DNA of 64,000 nucleotides, taken from assembly GCF_020859565.1 (NCBI RefSeq), contig NZ_JAJHUO010000002.1, positions 312,964 to 376,963 of the forward strand, written 5' to 3'. The notes below the pieces were generated by a model that had not been told where the DNA came from, searched no databases, and saw nothing but the letters and a program-made list of their open reading frames with translations. The position numbers and the translations under genes are program-made. This DNA is from Saccharothrix luteola. GTDB taxonomy: Bacteria; Actinomycetota; Actinomycetes; Mycobacteriales; Pseudonocardiaceae. Below are positions 39,686 through 47,823 of the stretch, piece after piece (within the stretch, counting starts at the first letter, position 1; every line of letters starts with the position of its first letter).

Positions 39686-40519
39686 TCAGCGCAGGTCCGT
39701 CGCACGTGTCCCGATGTCCAGGAACTGCACGAGCGAGGTGATGTCGGCGTTGTAGACGAACCCGCGCGCCAGGTCGCCGGCCGGCAGGCCCTGCTGGAGC
39801 GCGTAGAAGCGCATGTGGGGCGGCAGCAGGCTGGACATGCCGAACAGGGTGCGCGCGTAGGCGTCCGGCAGCGCGACATCGGTGTCGGGGAACGTCACCG
39901 GCACGGCGTTGGCGGCGGAGACGTGCAGGTTGAACAGCAGCGCCGCGCCGTCCGCGGTGACGTGCGTCTGCACGCCCCACGCGGCGCCGGCCGGGTCGCC
40001 GTCGGTGGACTCGCCGTCGGTCAGGTTCAGCACGATCGGCGGGAAGCTGTCCGGGTGCCGGGCCACCCAGTCCGACACCAGCGACTCGGCCGAGGTCAGC
40101 GCGCGGCACATCGGCGTGGCGCCGTGGGCGACCGGGTCGACCCAGACCGGGAAGCGGGTCGTCGTCTCGACCAGCCCGCCCGCGCCGTCCGGCACCTTCT
40201 TCGTCCGCTTCTCCACCCGCGCGGGCTTCTCCGCGACCTGGCTGAGCGGCACGAGGTCGCGCCCCGCGAGCGGGCCGGTGAACGCGGAGCCGACCGCGTG
40301 CCCGTAGCCGATGACGGCGACGTGGAAGTAGTCGCGGACGCCCTCCTCCTTCGCGCACTTCACGCTGAGCTCGGCGAGCAGCCGGTTGATGGCGTCGGCG
40401 ACCACGTCGGCCTTGCGCTGCTGCCCGCCGCCGATCGGGTCGTTCATCGACGCCGACTGGTCGACCAGGAACACGAAGCAGGACGGGTTGGCGCGGCTGA
40501 TCTCGGCTGCGTAGGTCAC
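39686..40519 (-). CDS. von Willebrand factor A domain protein (TerY/YegL-like)
   Basis: A 277-residue vWA protein. The MIDAS motif D-Q-S-A-S lies in FVFLVDQSASMND right at the N terminus, and T-P-M-C-R-A-L and NLTDGESTDGD supply the other metal ligands. The family coordinates a divalent metal and mediates protein assembly; TerY/YegL members work with a PP2C phosphatase and a kinase, and both follow here. GTG 40519 gives a normal vWA N terminus; upstream GTGs at 40546 and 40579 are possible, but the added residues look non-native. First gene of the triad operon. Confidence 0.85.
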   Translation of the reverse strand: MTYAAEISRANPSCFVFLVDQSASMNDPIGGGQQRKADVVADAINRLLAELSVKCAKEEGVRDYFHVAVIGYGHAVGSAFTGPLAGRDLVPLSQVAEKPARVEKRTKKVPDGAGGLVETTTRFPVWVDPVAHGATPMCRALTSAESLVSDWVARHPDSFPPIVLNLTDGESTDGDPAGAAWGVQTHVTADGAALLFNLHVSAANAVPVTFPDTDVALPDAYARTLFGMSSLLPPHMRFYALQQGLPAGDLARGFVYNADITSLVQFLDIGTRATDLR

Positions 40520-40607
40520 GAAGGGTGTCCACCTCTCCCACGGGACGGTGTGTGGATCACCCGAAAGGCTAGCGCCCACCGAGGCGGGCAGGTTCCGGTG
40601 TCACCAC

Positions 40608-41042
40608 TCAGCCCTCCGGCAGGATGCCTCGCCGGAACGGCTCGACACCGACGGTGTGGCGCACGTGAGTGGGCTCGACCAGCACCATCACCCGCCGTTC
40701 GCCGGGGATCCGCCACTCGTACCGCTCGGTCCCGAGGTACTTCCGCGCCAACAGGTCCATGCCGCGCTCGGCCTCGTCGCCCACGACGAACCGGACCGCG
40801 CGGCCCCGGATCTCCACCCGGTCGTACGGGTTGTCGGTGCTCACGCAGGACAGCGACAGCCGCGGGTCGCGGCGCAGGTTCTCCTCCTTCACCCGGCCGA
40901 GCGCCGTGTTGAACACGACGTGGTCGCCGATCAGGTCGACCCACATGGGGGTGACCTGCGGCGAGCCGTCCGGGTTCACCGTGGCCACGTGCCAGAAGGT
41001 CGGCGCCAGCAGCCGCGCCTTGACCTGCTCGTCCAACTCCAC
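40608..41042 (-). CDS. PPOX-class F420-dependent (pyridoxamine 5'-phosphate oxidase-like) protein
   Basis: A 144-residue split-barrel protein. WHVATVNPDGSPQVTPMWVDL, FNTALGRVKEENLRRDPRLSLS and the RVEIRGRA strand are typical of actinobacterial PPOX/FDOR proteins, which bind F420 or FMN and reduce or protect small redox cofactors. GTG start at 41042. It is followed 88 bases later by the vWA gene on the same strand, but probably belongs to a separate unit. Confidence 0.88.
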   Translation of the reverse strand: MELDEQVKARLLAPTFWHVATVNPDGSPQVTPMWVDLIGDHVVFNTALGRVKEENLRRDPRLSLSCVSTDNPYDRVEIRGRAVRFVVGDEAERGMDLLARKYLGTERYEWRIPGERRVMVLVEPTHVRHTVGVEPFRRGILPEG

Positions 41043-41096
41043 GTCGCCCTCCGCGCCGAAGACACCACGACCGATTATGGCCGGAGGGCGCCACGG

Positions 41097-41894
41097 TCAG
41101 TTCGTGCATCCGGGTTGCCGGTCCGGGGCCGGATCGGTCACCGCGGGGCAGTGCGTCCGGGTGCGGGTGGGGCTCATCGTCCACGTGGTCGTGGCCGGCC
41201 AGTACCCCATGCCGCCGCCGTCCTCGGTCGCGAAGAACACGTCGTCGCCGCCGTTGACCGGGACCATGCGGAACCCGCCGCCCTCGGCGACGCCGATCTC
41301 GACGCGGTAGGCGAACGGGCCGGTCGTGCCGGTCAGGTCGATCACGACGTCGAACCCGGCGGCGGCGCCCGGCTCGACCTGGTGCCGTTCGTCGAAGGTC
41401 AGCGGCCGGGGGTCGCCGTTGACGTGGAAGCGCGCCTCGGCGGGCTCCGGGAACGGGGGCGTGGCGCCGGGTCGGGGCAGGCACAGGAGCCGGACCACGG
41501 GCGCGTGCTCACCGGGGTAGGGCGTCGGATCCGGCACGACCCGCATGTAGGTGCTCTCGATCGTGGTGCGGCGGTCCGCCGAGAAGGTGACGGTGTGCGC
41601 GGCGTCGCCGACGGGGAGCGCGCCCTCCCGCAACGCCCAGGCGTGCAAGGCGCGGCAGTCCGAGACGTCCTCGGGCGGGGTCCGGCGGGCCACCTCCTCC
41701 GACGCCATCAGGAACCACCCCTGCTCGGCGTCGCGATCGCTGATCCCGACGCCGACCCGCACGTCCGCCCCGGCCGTCGGCGCGTCCGACGAGGGTGACG
41801 GCGCGTCCGGCCCGGACCGCCGCAGGAGCACCAGGCTCGCGACGAGACCGGCGGCGACGCACACGGCGAGCACGGCGGTCGTTCGGGCCTTCAC
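41097..41894 (-). CDS. Secreted or membrane-anchored hypothetical protein
   Basis: A 265-residue protein that I do not recognise. After basic KARTTA comes one hydrophobic segment, VLAVCVAAGLVASLVLL, then a Pro/Ser/Ala-rich linker and an extracytoplasmic domain with several Cys residues (SDCRALHAW, LLCLPRP, two near the C terminus) that could form disulfides. The Cys in the hydrophobic stretch is not in a clear lipobox. GTG 41894 is preferred to 41915 because GGAAGGA lies six bases upstream. It is divergent from padR across a gap that contains the 36-bp palindrome, so PadR control is possible. Confidence 0.7.
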   Translation of the reverse strand: MKARTTAVLAVCVAAGLVASLVLLRRSGPDAPSPSSDAPTAGADVRVGVGISDRDAEQGWFLMASEEVARRTPPEDVSDCRALHAWALREGALPVGDAAHTVTFSADRRTTIESTYMRVVPDPTPYPGEHAPVVRLLCLPRPGATPPFPEPAEARFHVNGDPRPLTFDERHQVEPGAAAGFDVVIDLTGTTGPFAYRVEIGVAEGGGFRMVPVNGGDDVFFATEDGGGMGYWPATTTWTMSPTRTRTHCPAVTDPAPDRQPGCTN

Positions 41895-41988
41895 CGGACA
41901 TCCTTCCCGCGCCACGGAACTGTCCGTCCAGTCTGTCTCCGGTGCCGGCGGTGGCGCTCGGTGAACACGACCGTCTGCCCTGGATTCC

Positions 41989-42024
41989 GCACCCGCCTAT
42001 TCTAGTACTAGAATAGGCGGGTGC
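41989..42024. promoter_or_regulatory. 36-bp perfect palindrome over the padR start (probable PadR operator)
   Basis: Bases 41989-42024 read identically on both strands, centred between 42006 and 42007 on GTAC; the AT-rich core is TATTCTAGTACTAGAATA. The right arm contains the padR GTG start codon (42021). A -10-like TATTCT occurs at 41998-42003, so a repressor bound here would block both promoter access and translation initiation. PadR proteins bind such dyads and usually autoregulate. Confidence 0.75.
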
Positions 42025-42584
42025 CCTCGGAGCTGACCCCCGCCGAACTGACCCTGCTGGGTCTGCTGGTCGAACGACCCCGGCACGGCTACGAGCTGGA
42101 AGAGGTGATCACCGCCCGCGGCATGAGGGAGTGGACCGAGATCGGGTTCAGCTCCATCTACTACCTGCTGGGAAAGCTGCGCGACCGCGGCCTAGTGGTG
42201 GAGGTCGACCCGTCGCCGTCCGGCCGGGGCAAGGCCCGCAAGGTCTTCGGACCGACCGAGGACGGGCGCCGGGCGTGCGCGCGGGCGGCCGAAGCGGCGG
42301 TGACCGAACTGCAGCCGGTGTTCCCGCGAGTCCTGGTCGGGCTGGCGAACCAGCCCGTCATCCCGCCGGAACGGCTCCGCGCCGCGCTCGCCCACCGTGC
42401 CGCCTCGGTGGCGGAGAAGATCGCCGAGCTCCGCGCGACCGTCGCCGCCCAACCGCACGCGCCCCGCTTCGCCCGCGCGATCTTCGACTACTCCCTGGCC
42501 CAGTTGACGGCCGAACAGCACTGGCTGGCCGCCTACCGGGCCGAACTGACCGAGTCACCCGACCAGGAGGACGGCGGAACATGA
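42021..42584 (+). CDS. PadR-family transcriptional regulator
   Basis: A 187-residue regulator. The N-terminal winged helix LTLLGLLVERPRHGYEL, then FSSIYYLLGKLRDRGLV and KVFGPTEDGR, is classic PadR. The C-terminal helical domain (from about residue 90) is long, as in subfamily 2, and mediates dimerisation. GTG start 42021 lies inside the palindrome described above. The stop overlaps the next gene by ATGA, so regulator and GyrI-like protein are made together, a common arrangement for sensing hydrophobic or antimicrobial ligands. Confidence 0.92.
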   Translation: MPSELTPAELTLLGLLVERPRHGYELEEVITARGMREWTEIGFSSIYYLLGKLRDRGLVVEVDPSPSGRGKARKVFGPTEDGRRACARAAEAAVTELQPVFPRVLVGLANQPVIPPERLRAALAHRAASVAEKIAELRATVAAQPHAPRFARAIFDYSLAQLTAEQHWLAAYRAELTESPDQEDGGT

Positions 42585-43201
42585 GCCCGGACCGCTACGA
42601 CGTCAAGCGGGAGCTCAAGCAGCTCTACGCGCCCAAGAACACCGACTGGGCGCTCGTCGACGTGCCCGAGCAGCAGTTCATCGCCGTCGACGGGCGCGGC
42701 GACCCCAACACCAGCGCCGAGTACGCCAACGCCGTCGAAGCGCTCTACTCCGTCGCCTACACGATCAAGTTCGCGAGCAAGCGCGAAGGCCGCGACCTCG
42801 TCGTCGCGCCGCTGGAAGGGCTGTGGTGGGCGGACGACCCGGCGGTCTTCACCGCCCGCGCCAAGGACTCCTGGCACTGGCGGATGCTCATCAGCCAACC
42901 CGACTGGATCACCGAGGAGGCGATCGCGGAGGCCAAGCAGGTCGCGTCGGCCAAGAAGGAGCTCCCCGCCATCGGCGGTCTGCGTCGCGAGGTCCTGCAC
43001 GAGGGGACCAGCGCCCAGGTCCTGCACATCGGGTCCTATGACGACGAAGGGCCGATCCTGGCCAGGCTCCACGACGAGTGGCTCCCGGCGAACGGGCTGC
43101 GGATGACCGGGCTGCACCACGAGGTCTACGTCGGCGACCCCCGCAAGACCGCGCCCGCGAGGCTCAGGACGGTGCTGCGCCAACCCGTTCAACCCGGCTA
43201 G
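42581..43201 (+). CDS. GyrI-like small-molecule-binding domain protein
   Basis: A 206-residue protein of the GyrI-like/SOUL-type small-molecule-binding family. Recognisable stretches are YDVKRELKQLYAPKN, PEQQFIAVDGRGDPN, YSVAYTIKF, LEGLWW, the LISQPDW segment and the C-terminal LHHEVYVGDPRKT. Such domains bind or hydrolyse hydrophobic ligands and often partner MerR, PadR or AraC regulators. Its ATG overlaps the padR stop, and GGAGG lies upstream inside padR. It is convergent with the SDR gene, with a 4-base overlap. Confidence 0.9.
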   Translation: MSPDRYDVKRELKQLYAPKNTDWALVDVPEQQFIAVDGRGDPNTSAEYANAVEALYSVAYTIKFASKREGRDLVVAPLEGLWWADDPAVFTARAKDSWHWRMLISQPDWITEEAIAEAKQVASAKKELPAIGGLRREVLHEGTSAQVLHIGSYDDEGPILARLHDEWLPANGLRMTGLHHEVYVGDPRKTAPARLRTVLRQPVQPG

Positions 43202-44109
43202 GGCGTCGGCTGGGCGGCCTGCGGGGAGGGCCAGGGGAAGACGGCTCCGGTCAGCTCCTCGGAGACCGCCCACAGGCGGCGTGCCGTCCCGGCGTCCCGC
43301 GCCTTGGCCGAGCGGCCGACCAGCTTCGGCGCGCCTCGGCCCTCCAGGAAACCGCTCGGGCCCGCGTAGCTGTCGCCCGGGACGTCCGCCACGGCCGCGT
43401 ACAGCGTCGGCAGGGCGCCGTCGTCCTCGCTCTGCGCGAGCAGGCCGGTCGCGGCCTTCTGCGCGAGGTCGCGCACGCGTCGCCGACCGTCGGACTTCAG
43501 CAGGTTCGTGGTCGCCAGGCCGGGGTGCGCGGCGGTCGCGATCACCGGTGAGCCGGCCGCGGCGAGCCGCCGTTGCAGCTCCGCGGTGAACAGCAGGTTC
43601 GCGAGTTTGGACTGCGCGTAGGCGGACATCGCCCGGTACGGCTTGCGCTCCCGGTTCAGGTCGTCGAAGTCGATCGTGCCGACCTTGTGGGCGTTGGACG
43701 AGACGGTGACGACGCGGTCGCGGATCCGCGGCAGCAGCAGGTTCGTGAGCGCGAAGTGGCCGAGGTGGTTGGTCCCGAACTGCAGCTCGAAGCCGTCGGC
43801 CGTGCGGGTGAGCGGCGGGATCATCACGCCCGCGTTGTTGATCAGCAGGTCGACGGGGTCGGTGAAGTCGTCGGCGAACGCGCGGACCGAGGAGAGGTCG
43901 GCGAGGTCGAGCCGCCGGACCTCCACGTGCCCGGTCATGGTGGCGGCGGCCTCACGGCCCTTCTCGGGGTCGCGCACGGCCAGCACGACCCGTGCGCCCT
44001 TGGCGGCGAGCACGCGGGCGGTGACGCGGCCGATCCCGCTGTTGGCGCCGGTGACGACGACGGTCCGGCCGGGCAGGGGAGGAACGTCCGAGGCGGTGAA
44101 TGTTGTCAT
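43198..44109 (-). CDS. Short-chain dehydrogenase/reductase
   Basis: A 303-residue classical SDR of the retinol-dehydrogenase-like type. The cofactor motif TGANSGIG, NNAG(V), the VSSNAH Ser region, and the catalytic YAQSK tetrad are all present; the C-terminal part is longer than average. It reduces or oxidises an unknown carbonyl/alcohol with NAD(P)(H). It is divergent from a TetR gene across 64 bases holding a perfect palindrome, so it is probably the TetR target. Confidence 0.9.
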   Translation of the reverse strand: MTTFTASDVPPLPGRTVVVTGANSGIGRVTARVLAAKGARVVLAVRDPEKGREAAATMTGHVEVRRLDLADLSSVRAFADDFTDPVDLLINNAGVMIPPLTRTADGFELQFGTNHLGHFALTNLLLPRIRDRVVTVSSNAHKVGTIDFDDLNRERKPYRAMSAYAQSKLANLLFTAELQRRLAAAGSPVIATAAHPGLATTNLLKSDGRRRVRDLAQKAATGLLAQSEDDGALPTLYAAVADVPGDSYAGPSGFLEGRGAPKLVGRSAKARDAGTARRLWAVSEELTGAVFPWPSPQAAQPTP

Positions 44110-44127
44110 GAGCTACAAAGTAGGCAC

Positions 44128-44144
44128 TGACAACTATGTTGTCA
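44128..44144. promoter_or_regulatory. TetR-type palindromic operator
   Basis: TGACAAC (44128-44134) and GTTGTCA (44138-44144) form a perfect 7-3-7 dyad between the divergent SDR and tetR genes. A second TGACAAC half-site coincides with the first codons of the SDR gene. The position and symmetry fit a TetR autorepression site that also controls the SDR. Confidence 0.65.
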
Positions 44145-44173
44145 ACGAAAACACCGTTCGCTAGGGTGGCTCG

Positions 44174-44779
44174 GTGCCCGAAGCAACCCCGGAGCGGCCC
44201 TACCACCACGGGAACCTCCGCACCGCACTGCTCGACGCGGCCGAGCGCGGCTTGCGCGAGCACGGCGCGGACCAGCTGTCGCTGCGCGACCTGGCCCGGG
44301 AGATCGGTGTCAGCCACGCCGCGCCGCGTCGCCACTTCCCGGACCGCCAGGCGCTGCTCGACGCCCTCGCCGTGGCCGGGTTCGCCCGCTTGGAGGCCAC
44401 GTTGCGCACCGCGTTGGCGGGCGCGGGCGAGGGCTTCCCGGCACGCGTGCGGGCGACGATGACGGCCTACACCCGGTTCGCCACCGAGAACGCCGCGCTC
44501 CTCGAGTTGATGTACAGCAGCAAGCACCGGCCGGGCGCGGAGCGGATCGTCGAGGCGGCCGAGGCGCCGTTCCGGCTGATGGACGACCTGATCAGGCAGG
44601 GGCAGGCACAAGGCGCGCTCGAAGCGGGCGACCCCGAGCGGATCGGCATCGTGCTGTTCGCGACGCTCCAGGGCATCGCCACCATCATCAACGGCAACAT
44701 CGTCAAACCGGAACTGCTCGACGGCCTCGTCGAGACCGCGGTCGACCAATTCCTGCGCGGCGCCCGCCCGGTCGGGTGA
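44174..44779 (+). CDS. TetR/AcrR-family transcriptional regulator
   Basis: A 201-residue regulator. The N-terminal helix-turn-helix (YHHGNLRTALLDAA, LSLRDLAREIGVSHAAPRRHF) is clear. The C-terminal domain, with MMYSSK-like LMYSSKHRPG and LFATLQGIATI, resembles the TetR_C family seen in regulators next to SDRs. GTG start at 44174. Divergent from the SDR, which it probably represses through the dyad in the shared promoter. Confidence 0.92.
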   Translation: MPEATPERPYHHGNLRTALLDAAERGLREHGADQLSLRDLAREIGVSHAAPRRHFPDRQALLDALAVAGFARLEATLRTALAGAGEGFPARVRATMTAYTRFATENAALLELMYSSKHRPGAERIVEAAEAPFRLMDDLIRQGQAQGALEAGDPERIGIVLFATLQGIATIINGNIVKPELLDGLVETAVDQFLRGARPVG

Positions 44780-44982
44780 CGCCTGCCCGTCGACCGGGCC
44801 GCCGGGCGCGGCGCCGAGTCCGGAGATGCGCCTTTCCGGCTTCACGTGCGGGTAGCTCTACTTTCCGTCGCATTACCCTGGCGCAACGGGGTGACGGGCG
44901 CAGTCCACGGCGCCGAGAATTCCGATACTTCCGTGGTCGAACGCGGGTGACGCGAGTCGAATGGGGTCACTGGTACGGACGA

Positions 44983-45012
44983 TTGACGCCCGGCGGGTGG
45001 GTGCGGAATTGT
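44983..45012 (+). promoter_or_regulatory. Possible promoter of the PixA/AidA-like gene
   Basis: The 276-base gap after tetR (44780-45055) holds a good -35-like TTGACG at 44983-44988, followed 18 bases later by AATTGT. The gene's ATG is 43 bases further, after GGAGGA. The -10 is weak. Nothing else in the gap can be supported. Confidence 0.3.
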
Positions 45013-45055
45013 TGGAAACGGATCTTCCGGAGGGTGTGACAGGAGGAATTGGGGT

Positions 45056-45559
45056 ATGTCGGATTTCATCAACGTGCTCATCGTCATCGACGCCGAAACC
45101 ATTATCGAGAGGTACGGCAAGAATTCCGACCCGGACCGGCCGACGGCGATTCCCGACAGCAGCAACCTGATCTACATGACCACACGGCAGGACCACATCA
45201 TCGGTTCTCCGGGCAGCGAGTTGACCGTCAAGGCCTCTCCGGACGACATCATCAGGTGGCGCGAGACGACGTTGTCCCTGAACTCCAAGTACACGAGCGT
45301 CCTCTACAAGTTCGACGCCTCCTCGGGGGCGGACCTGATCGACACCCCCGAGGCGAAATCGGTGGTCGTCAACGAGCCGCTGCCGAACAGTCACGACCCG
45401 TTGCACCCGACCACCCAGAAAATCAACAGCTTCTACTGGCAGTGCACCGTCCTGCAAACGGGTTCGGTCACCTACCACTTCAGCTTCATGATCCTCGACC
45501 ACACGGGTGAGAAGCTGGGTTACTACTACTGGGACCCGTTCATCAGCATTCAGGACTGA
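45056..45559 (+). CDS. PixA/AidA-family inclusion body protein
   Basis: A 167-residue protein of the PixA/AidA family. The N terminus INVLIVIDAETIIERYG, the interior DDIIRWRETTLSLNS and the C-terminal GYYYWDPFISI match the family. Members include the PixA inclusion-body protein of Xenorhabdus and the quorum-sensing-controlled AidA of Ralstonia and Burkholderia. They form abundant cytoplasmic inclusions or secreted factors of unclear biochemical role. It has no signal peptide. A ribosome site, AGGAGGA, precedes the ATG. It stands alone, convergent with the tandem-paralogue genes, 18 bases away. The gene is somewhat less GC-rich at the protein level (many Ser, Thr, Lys, Asn), hinting at a different origin. 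Confidence 0.85.
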   Translation: MSDFINVLIVIDAETIIERYGKNSDPDRPTAIPDSSNLIYMTTRQDHIIGSPGSELTVKASPDDIIRWRETTLSLNSKYTSVLYKFDASSGADLIDTPEAKSVVVNEPLPNSHDPLHPTTQKINSFYWQCTVLQTGSVTYHFSFMILDHTGEKLGYYYWDPFISIQD

Positions 45560-45577
45560 CGGCGGCGGCACGCTGAT

Positions 45578-46684
45578 TCACGCGATGGCCGGGAAGGCTT
45601 TGCGGAGTTCGTCGAACAGCGCGTCGTACCGACCGGGGCCGAGGGTGGAGACGGCCGACCAGACCGCTTCACAGGCGGCTGCCAAAGGGTCCGGTTCCGC
45701 TTCGGCGAAGAGGGCGGGCAGGGCCATCGCCTGTTGGCTGAAGTTGTCGTAGCGGCCGTCTAGGGTGGTCACCACCGTCTGGGGGATCCGCTCGTCGACC
45801 ATCATGCGGTCCCACGGCTGCAAGGTGTCCTCGAACGGCGGCGGCAGGGGCTCGCCGCGGTCCATCGCGGCCAAGGCCGGTGCGATCCAGTCGAGGTCGG
45901 CGAGCCCCGCCGCGGTGAACGCGCGTCTGATCGCCCAGCGGGCCACCTGCCGCTGGGTCGCCGGATCGGCCTCGGCGAGCGCGTCCACCAGCGGCCGGTC
46001 CAGCGACGCGAGGCTCATCGCCGTGCCGCGGAGCTGTCTCAGCCGTTCGCCGGGCAGCCGCCCGCCCCACTCGCGTTCCTCCGCTTCGGAACGTGCCCGT
46101 GCGGCGGCCCGTTCCTGTTCCTCGCGCGCCAGGCGTGCGGCTTCGGCCTTCTCCTCCGGCGTGGGCGGTACGGGCTGTTCGCGGGCGTACGCGTGCCAGT
46201 GGGCGGCCTGGGCGCTGGTCTGCTTGACGATCCGGTCCGGCTCCGGCGGCGCCGGCCAGAACTGGAGCAGGTAGCGCTCGACCGTCGGCTCGTCCTCGCT
46301 CCGGTTGTCCATGCGGTGGCCTTCATCCATCCCCACCGCGCAGTAGCGGACCCGGTAGTCGACCTCGGCCAAGCCGTCCAACGGCCACCACTCCTCGCCC
46401 GCCCAGCTCACGAGCGCCGCCGGCCCTTCGGGGCGGAAGGACACCTCCACGACGTCCTCCCACTCGTCGCCCACCGGTGGCGGCTGGTCGTGCAGCTCCG
46501 CGGTGAAGGCGACGTCACCGGTGTGCAGGCCCGTGAACAGGAACAACCCACCGGGGATCGCGGCGCCGCACAGCCCGTTGACCTGACCGCCGAAGCACTC
46601 GCCCAGGCCGAACACGTCAGTGCCGGTCTCGACGGTGATCTGCCCGTAGTGCACCCAGGCCGTCCCGCTCATCAACGTCCGCAC
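45578..46684 (-). CDS. Unrecognised protein family, tandem copy 2
   Basis: A 368-residue soluble protein, family unknown to me. Residues 1-170 are beta-rich (CFGGQVNGLCGAA, EWEDVVEVSFRP, DYRVRYCAVGMD, LLQFWPAPP). A charged Ala/Glu/Arg coiled-coil region (about 185-225) follows, then a C-terminal alpha-helical domain with WIAPALAAMDRGEPLPPPF. It is about two-thirds identical over its length to the gene immediately upstream (46720-47823). GTG 46684 has AAGGGAG at the right distance and matches the paralogue's start; the longer open frame is a shadow of that gene. Confidence 0.7.
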   Translation of the reverse strand: MRTLMSGTAWVHYGQITVETGTDVFGLGECFGGQVNGLCGAAIPGGLFLFTGLHTGDVAFTAELHDQPPPVGDEWEDVVEVSFRPEGPAALVSWAGEEWWPLDGLAEVDYRVRYCAVGMDEGHRMDNRSEDEPTVERYLLQFWPAPPEPDRIVKQTSAQAAHWHAYAREQPVPPTPEEKAEAARLAREEQERAAARARSEAEEREWGGRLPGERLRQLRGTAMSLASLDRPLVDALAEADPATQRQVARWAIRRAFTAAGLADLDWIAPALAAMDRGEPLPPPFEDTLQPWDRMMVDERIPQTVVTTLDGRYDNFSQQAMALPALFAEAEPDPLAAACEAVWSAVSTLGPGRYDALFDELRKAFPAIA

Positions 46685-46719
46685 CCTCGAACTCCCTTCG
46701 TCGCCGTGGTCGGTCCGGT

Positions 46720-47823
46720 TCACGCGAGGACGGGGAACGCTTCGCGGAGTTCGGTGAACAGGACGCCGTGGCGACGGTGGCCGAACGTCGTGACCCCCGC
46801 CCAGAGCGCCTCCAGAGCGGCCTCCAACGGGTTCTCCTGCTGCGCGGCGAAGATCGCGGGCAGGGCCATCGCCTGCTGGAGGACGTTGTCGCGCTTGCCG
46901 TCCAGCGAGCTGATCAGCGTCTTGGGCACCCGGTCGTCGGCGAGCAGCGGGTCGAGGAGCTCCCAGAGCGGCTCGTCGCCGAACGGTGGCGGCAGGGGCT
47001 CGCCCCGGTCCATCGCGGCCAGGGCGGGCGCGATCCAGTCGACCTCGGCCAACCCGGCCTCGGTGAACGCACGGCGGGCCGCCCAGCGGGCCACGTCCCG
47101 CTGGAGCGCCGGACCGGCCTCGGCGATCGCCTCGCCCAACGGGCGGTCCAGTCCCACCACCAGCAACGGCCTCCCGCGCAACTGCCGCAGCGCGTCGACG
47201 GGCAGCCGCCCGCCCCACCGGCGTTCCTCGGCCTCCAGACGTGCCCGGGCGGCGGCGCGTTCCTGTTCCTCCCGCGCTCGACGTGAGGCTTCGGCCTTCT
47301 CCTCGGCGGTCGGCGGCGGTGGCTGCTTGGCGGCGTAGCGGTGCCAGTAGGCGGCGTGCTCGGTGGTCTGGCGGACGATCCGGTCCGCCTCGGGCGGTGC
47401 CGGCCAGAACTGGAGCGCGTAGCGATCGCGCGCCGGTCTCCGGAAGTCGTCGTCCCGCGCGTCGTCCATCCCCACGGCGCAGTAGCGGACCCGGTAGTCG
47501 ATCGGCTCCAACTCGTCCAACGACCAGGAGTCCTCGTGCGCCCAGACGTAGAGGGCCACCGGTCCCGTGGGGCGGAAGGACACCTCGACCACGTCCTCCC
47601 ACTCGGCACCGACCGGTGGCGGCCGGTCGTGCAGCTCCACGGCGAAGTCGACCTCACCGACGTTCGTGCCGATCATCAGGAACAACGTGCCCGGGACCGC
47701 GCCGCCGCACAGCCCGTTGACCTGACCGCCGAAGCACTCGTCCATGGCGAACGAGGCCTCGCCGCTCTCCACGTAGAGCTGCCCGTAGTCCACCCTGGCC
47801 GCACCGCTCATCAGCGTCCGCAC
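46720..47823 (-). CDS. Unrecognised protein family, tandem copy 1
   Basis: A 367-residue paralogue of the next gene, with the same three parts: beta-rich N-terminal domain, charged coiled coil, helical C terminus. The two share CFGGQVNGLCG, ELHD-PPPVG, YWH/HWH and AALAAMDRGEPLPPPF-like blocks, so a gene duplication is evident. GTG 47823 follows GGGAGGGAG by six bases; an earlier GTG/ATG at 47880 lacks a site. The two copies are 35 bases apart and co-transcribed. Function unknown; pairs of diverged cytosolic paralogues are common among immunity or effector-neutralising proteins, but nothing here proves that. Confidence 0.7.
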   Translation of the reverse strand: MRTLMSGAARVDYGQLYVESGEASFAMDECFGGQVNGLCGGAVPGTLFLMIGTNVGEVDFAVELHDRPPPVGAEWEDVVEVSFRPTGPVALYVWAHEDSWSLDELEPIDYRVRYCAVGMDDARDDDFRRPARDRYALQFWPAPPEADRIVRQTTEHAAYWHRYAAKQPPPPTAEEKAEASRRAREEQERAAARARLEAEERRWGGRLPVDALRQLRGRPLLVVGLDRPLGEAIAEAGPALQRDVARWAARRAFTEAGLAEVDWIAPALAAMDRGEPLPPPFGDEPLWELLDPLLADDRVPKTLISSLDGKRDNVLQQAMALPAIFAAQQENPLEAALEALWAGVTTFGHRRHGVLFTELREAFPVLA

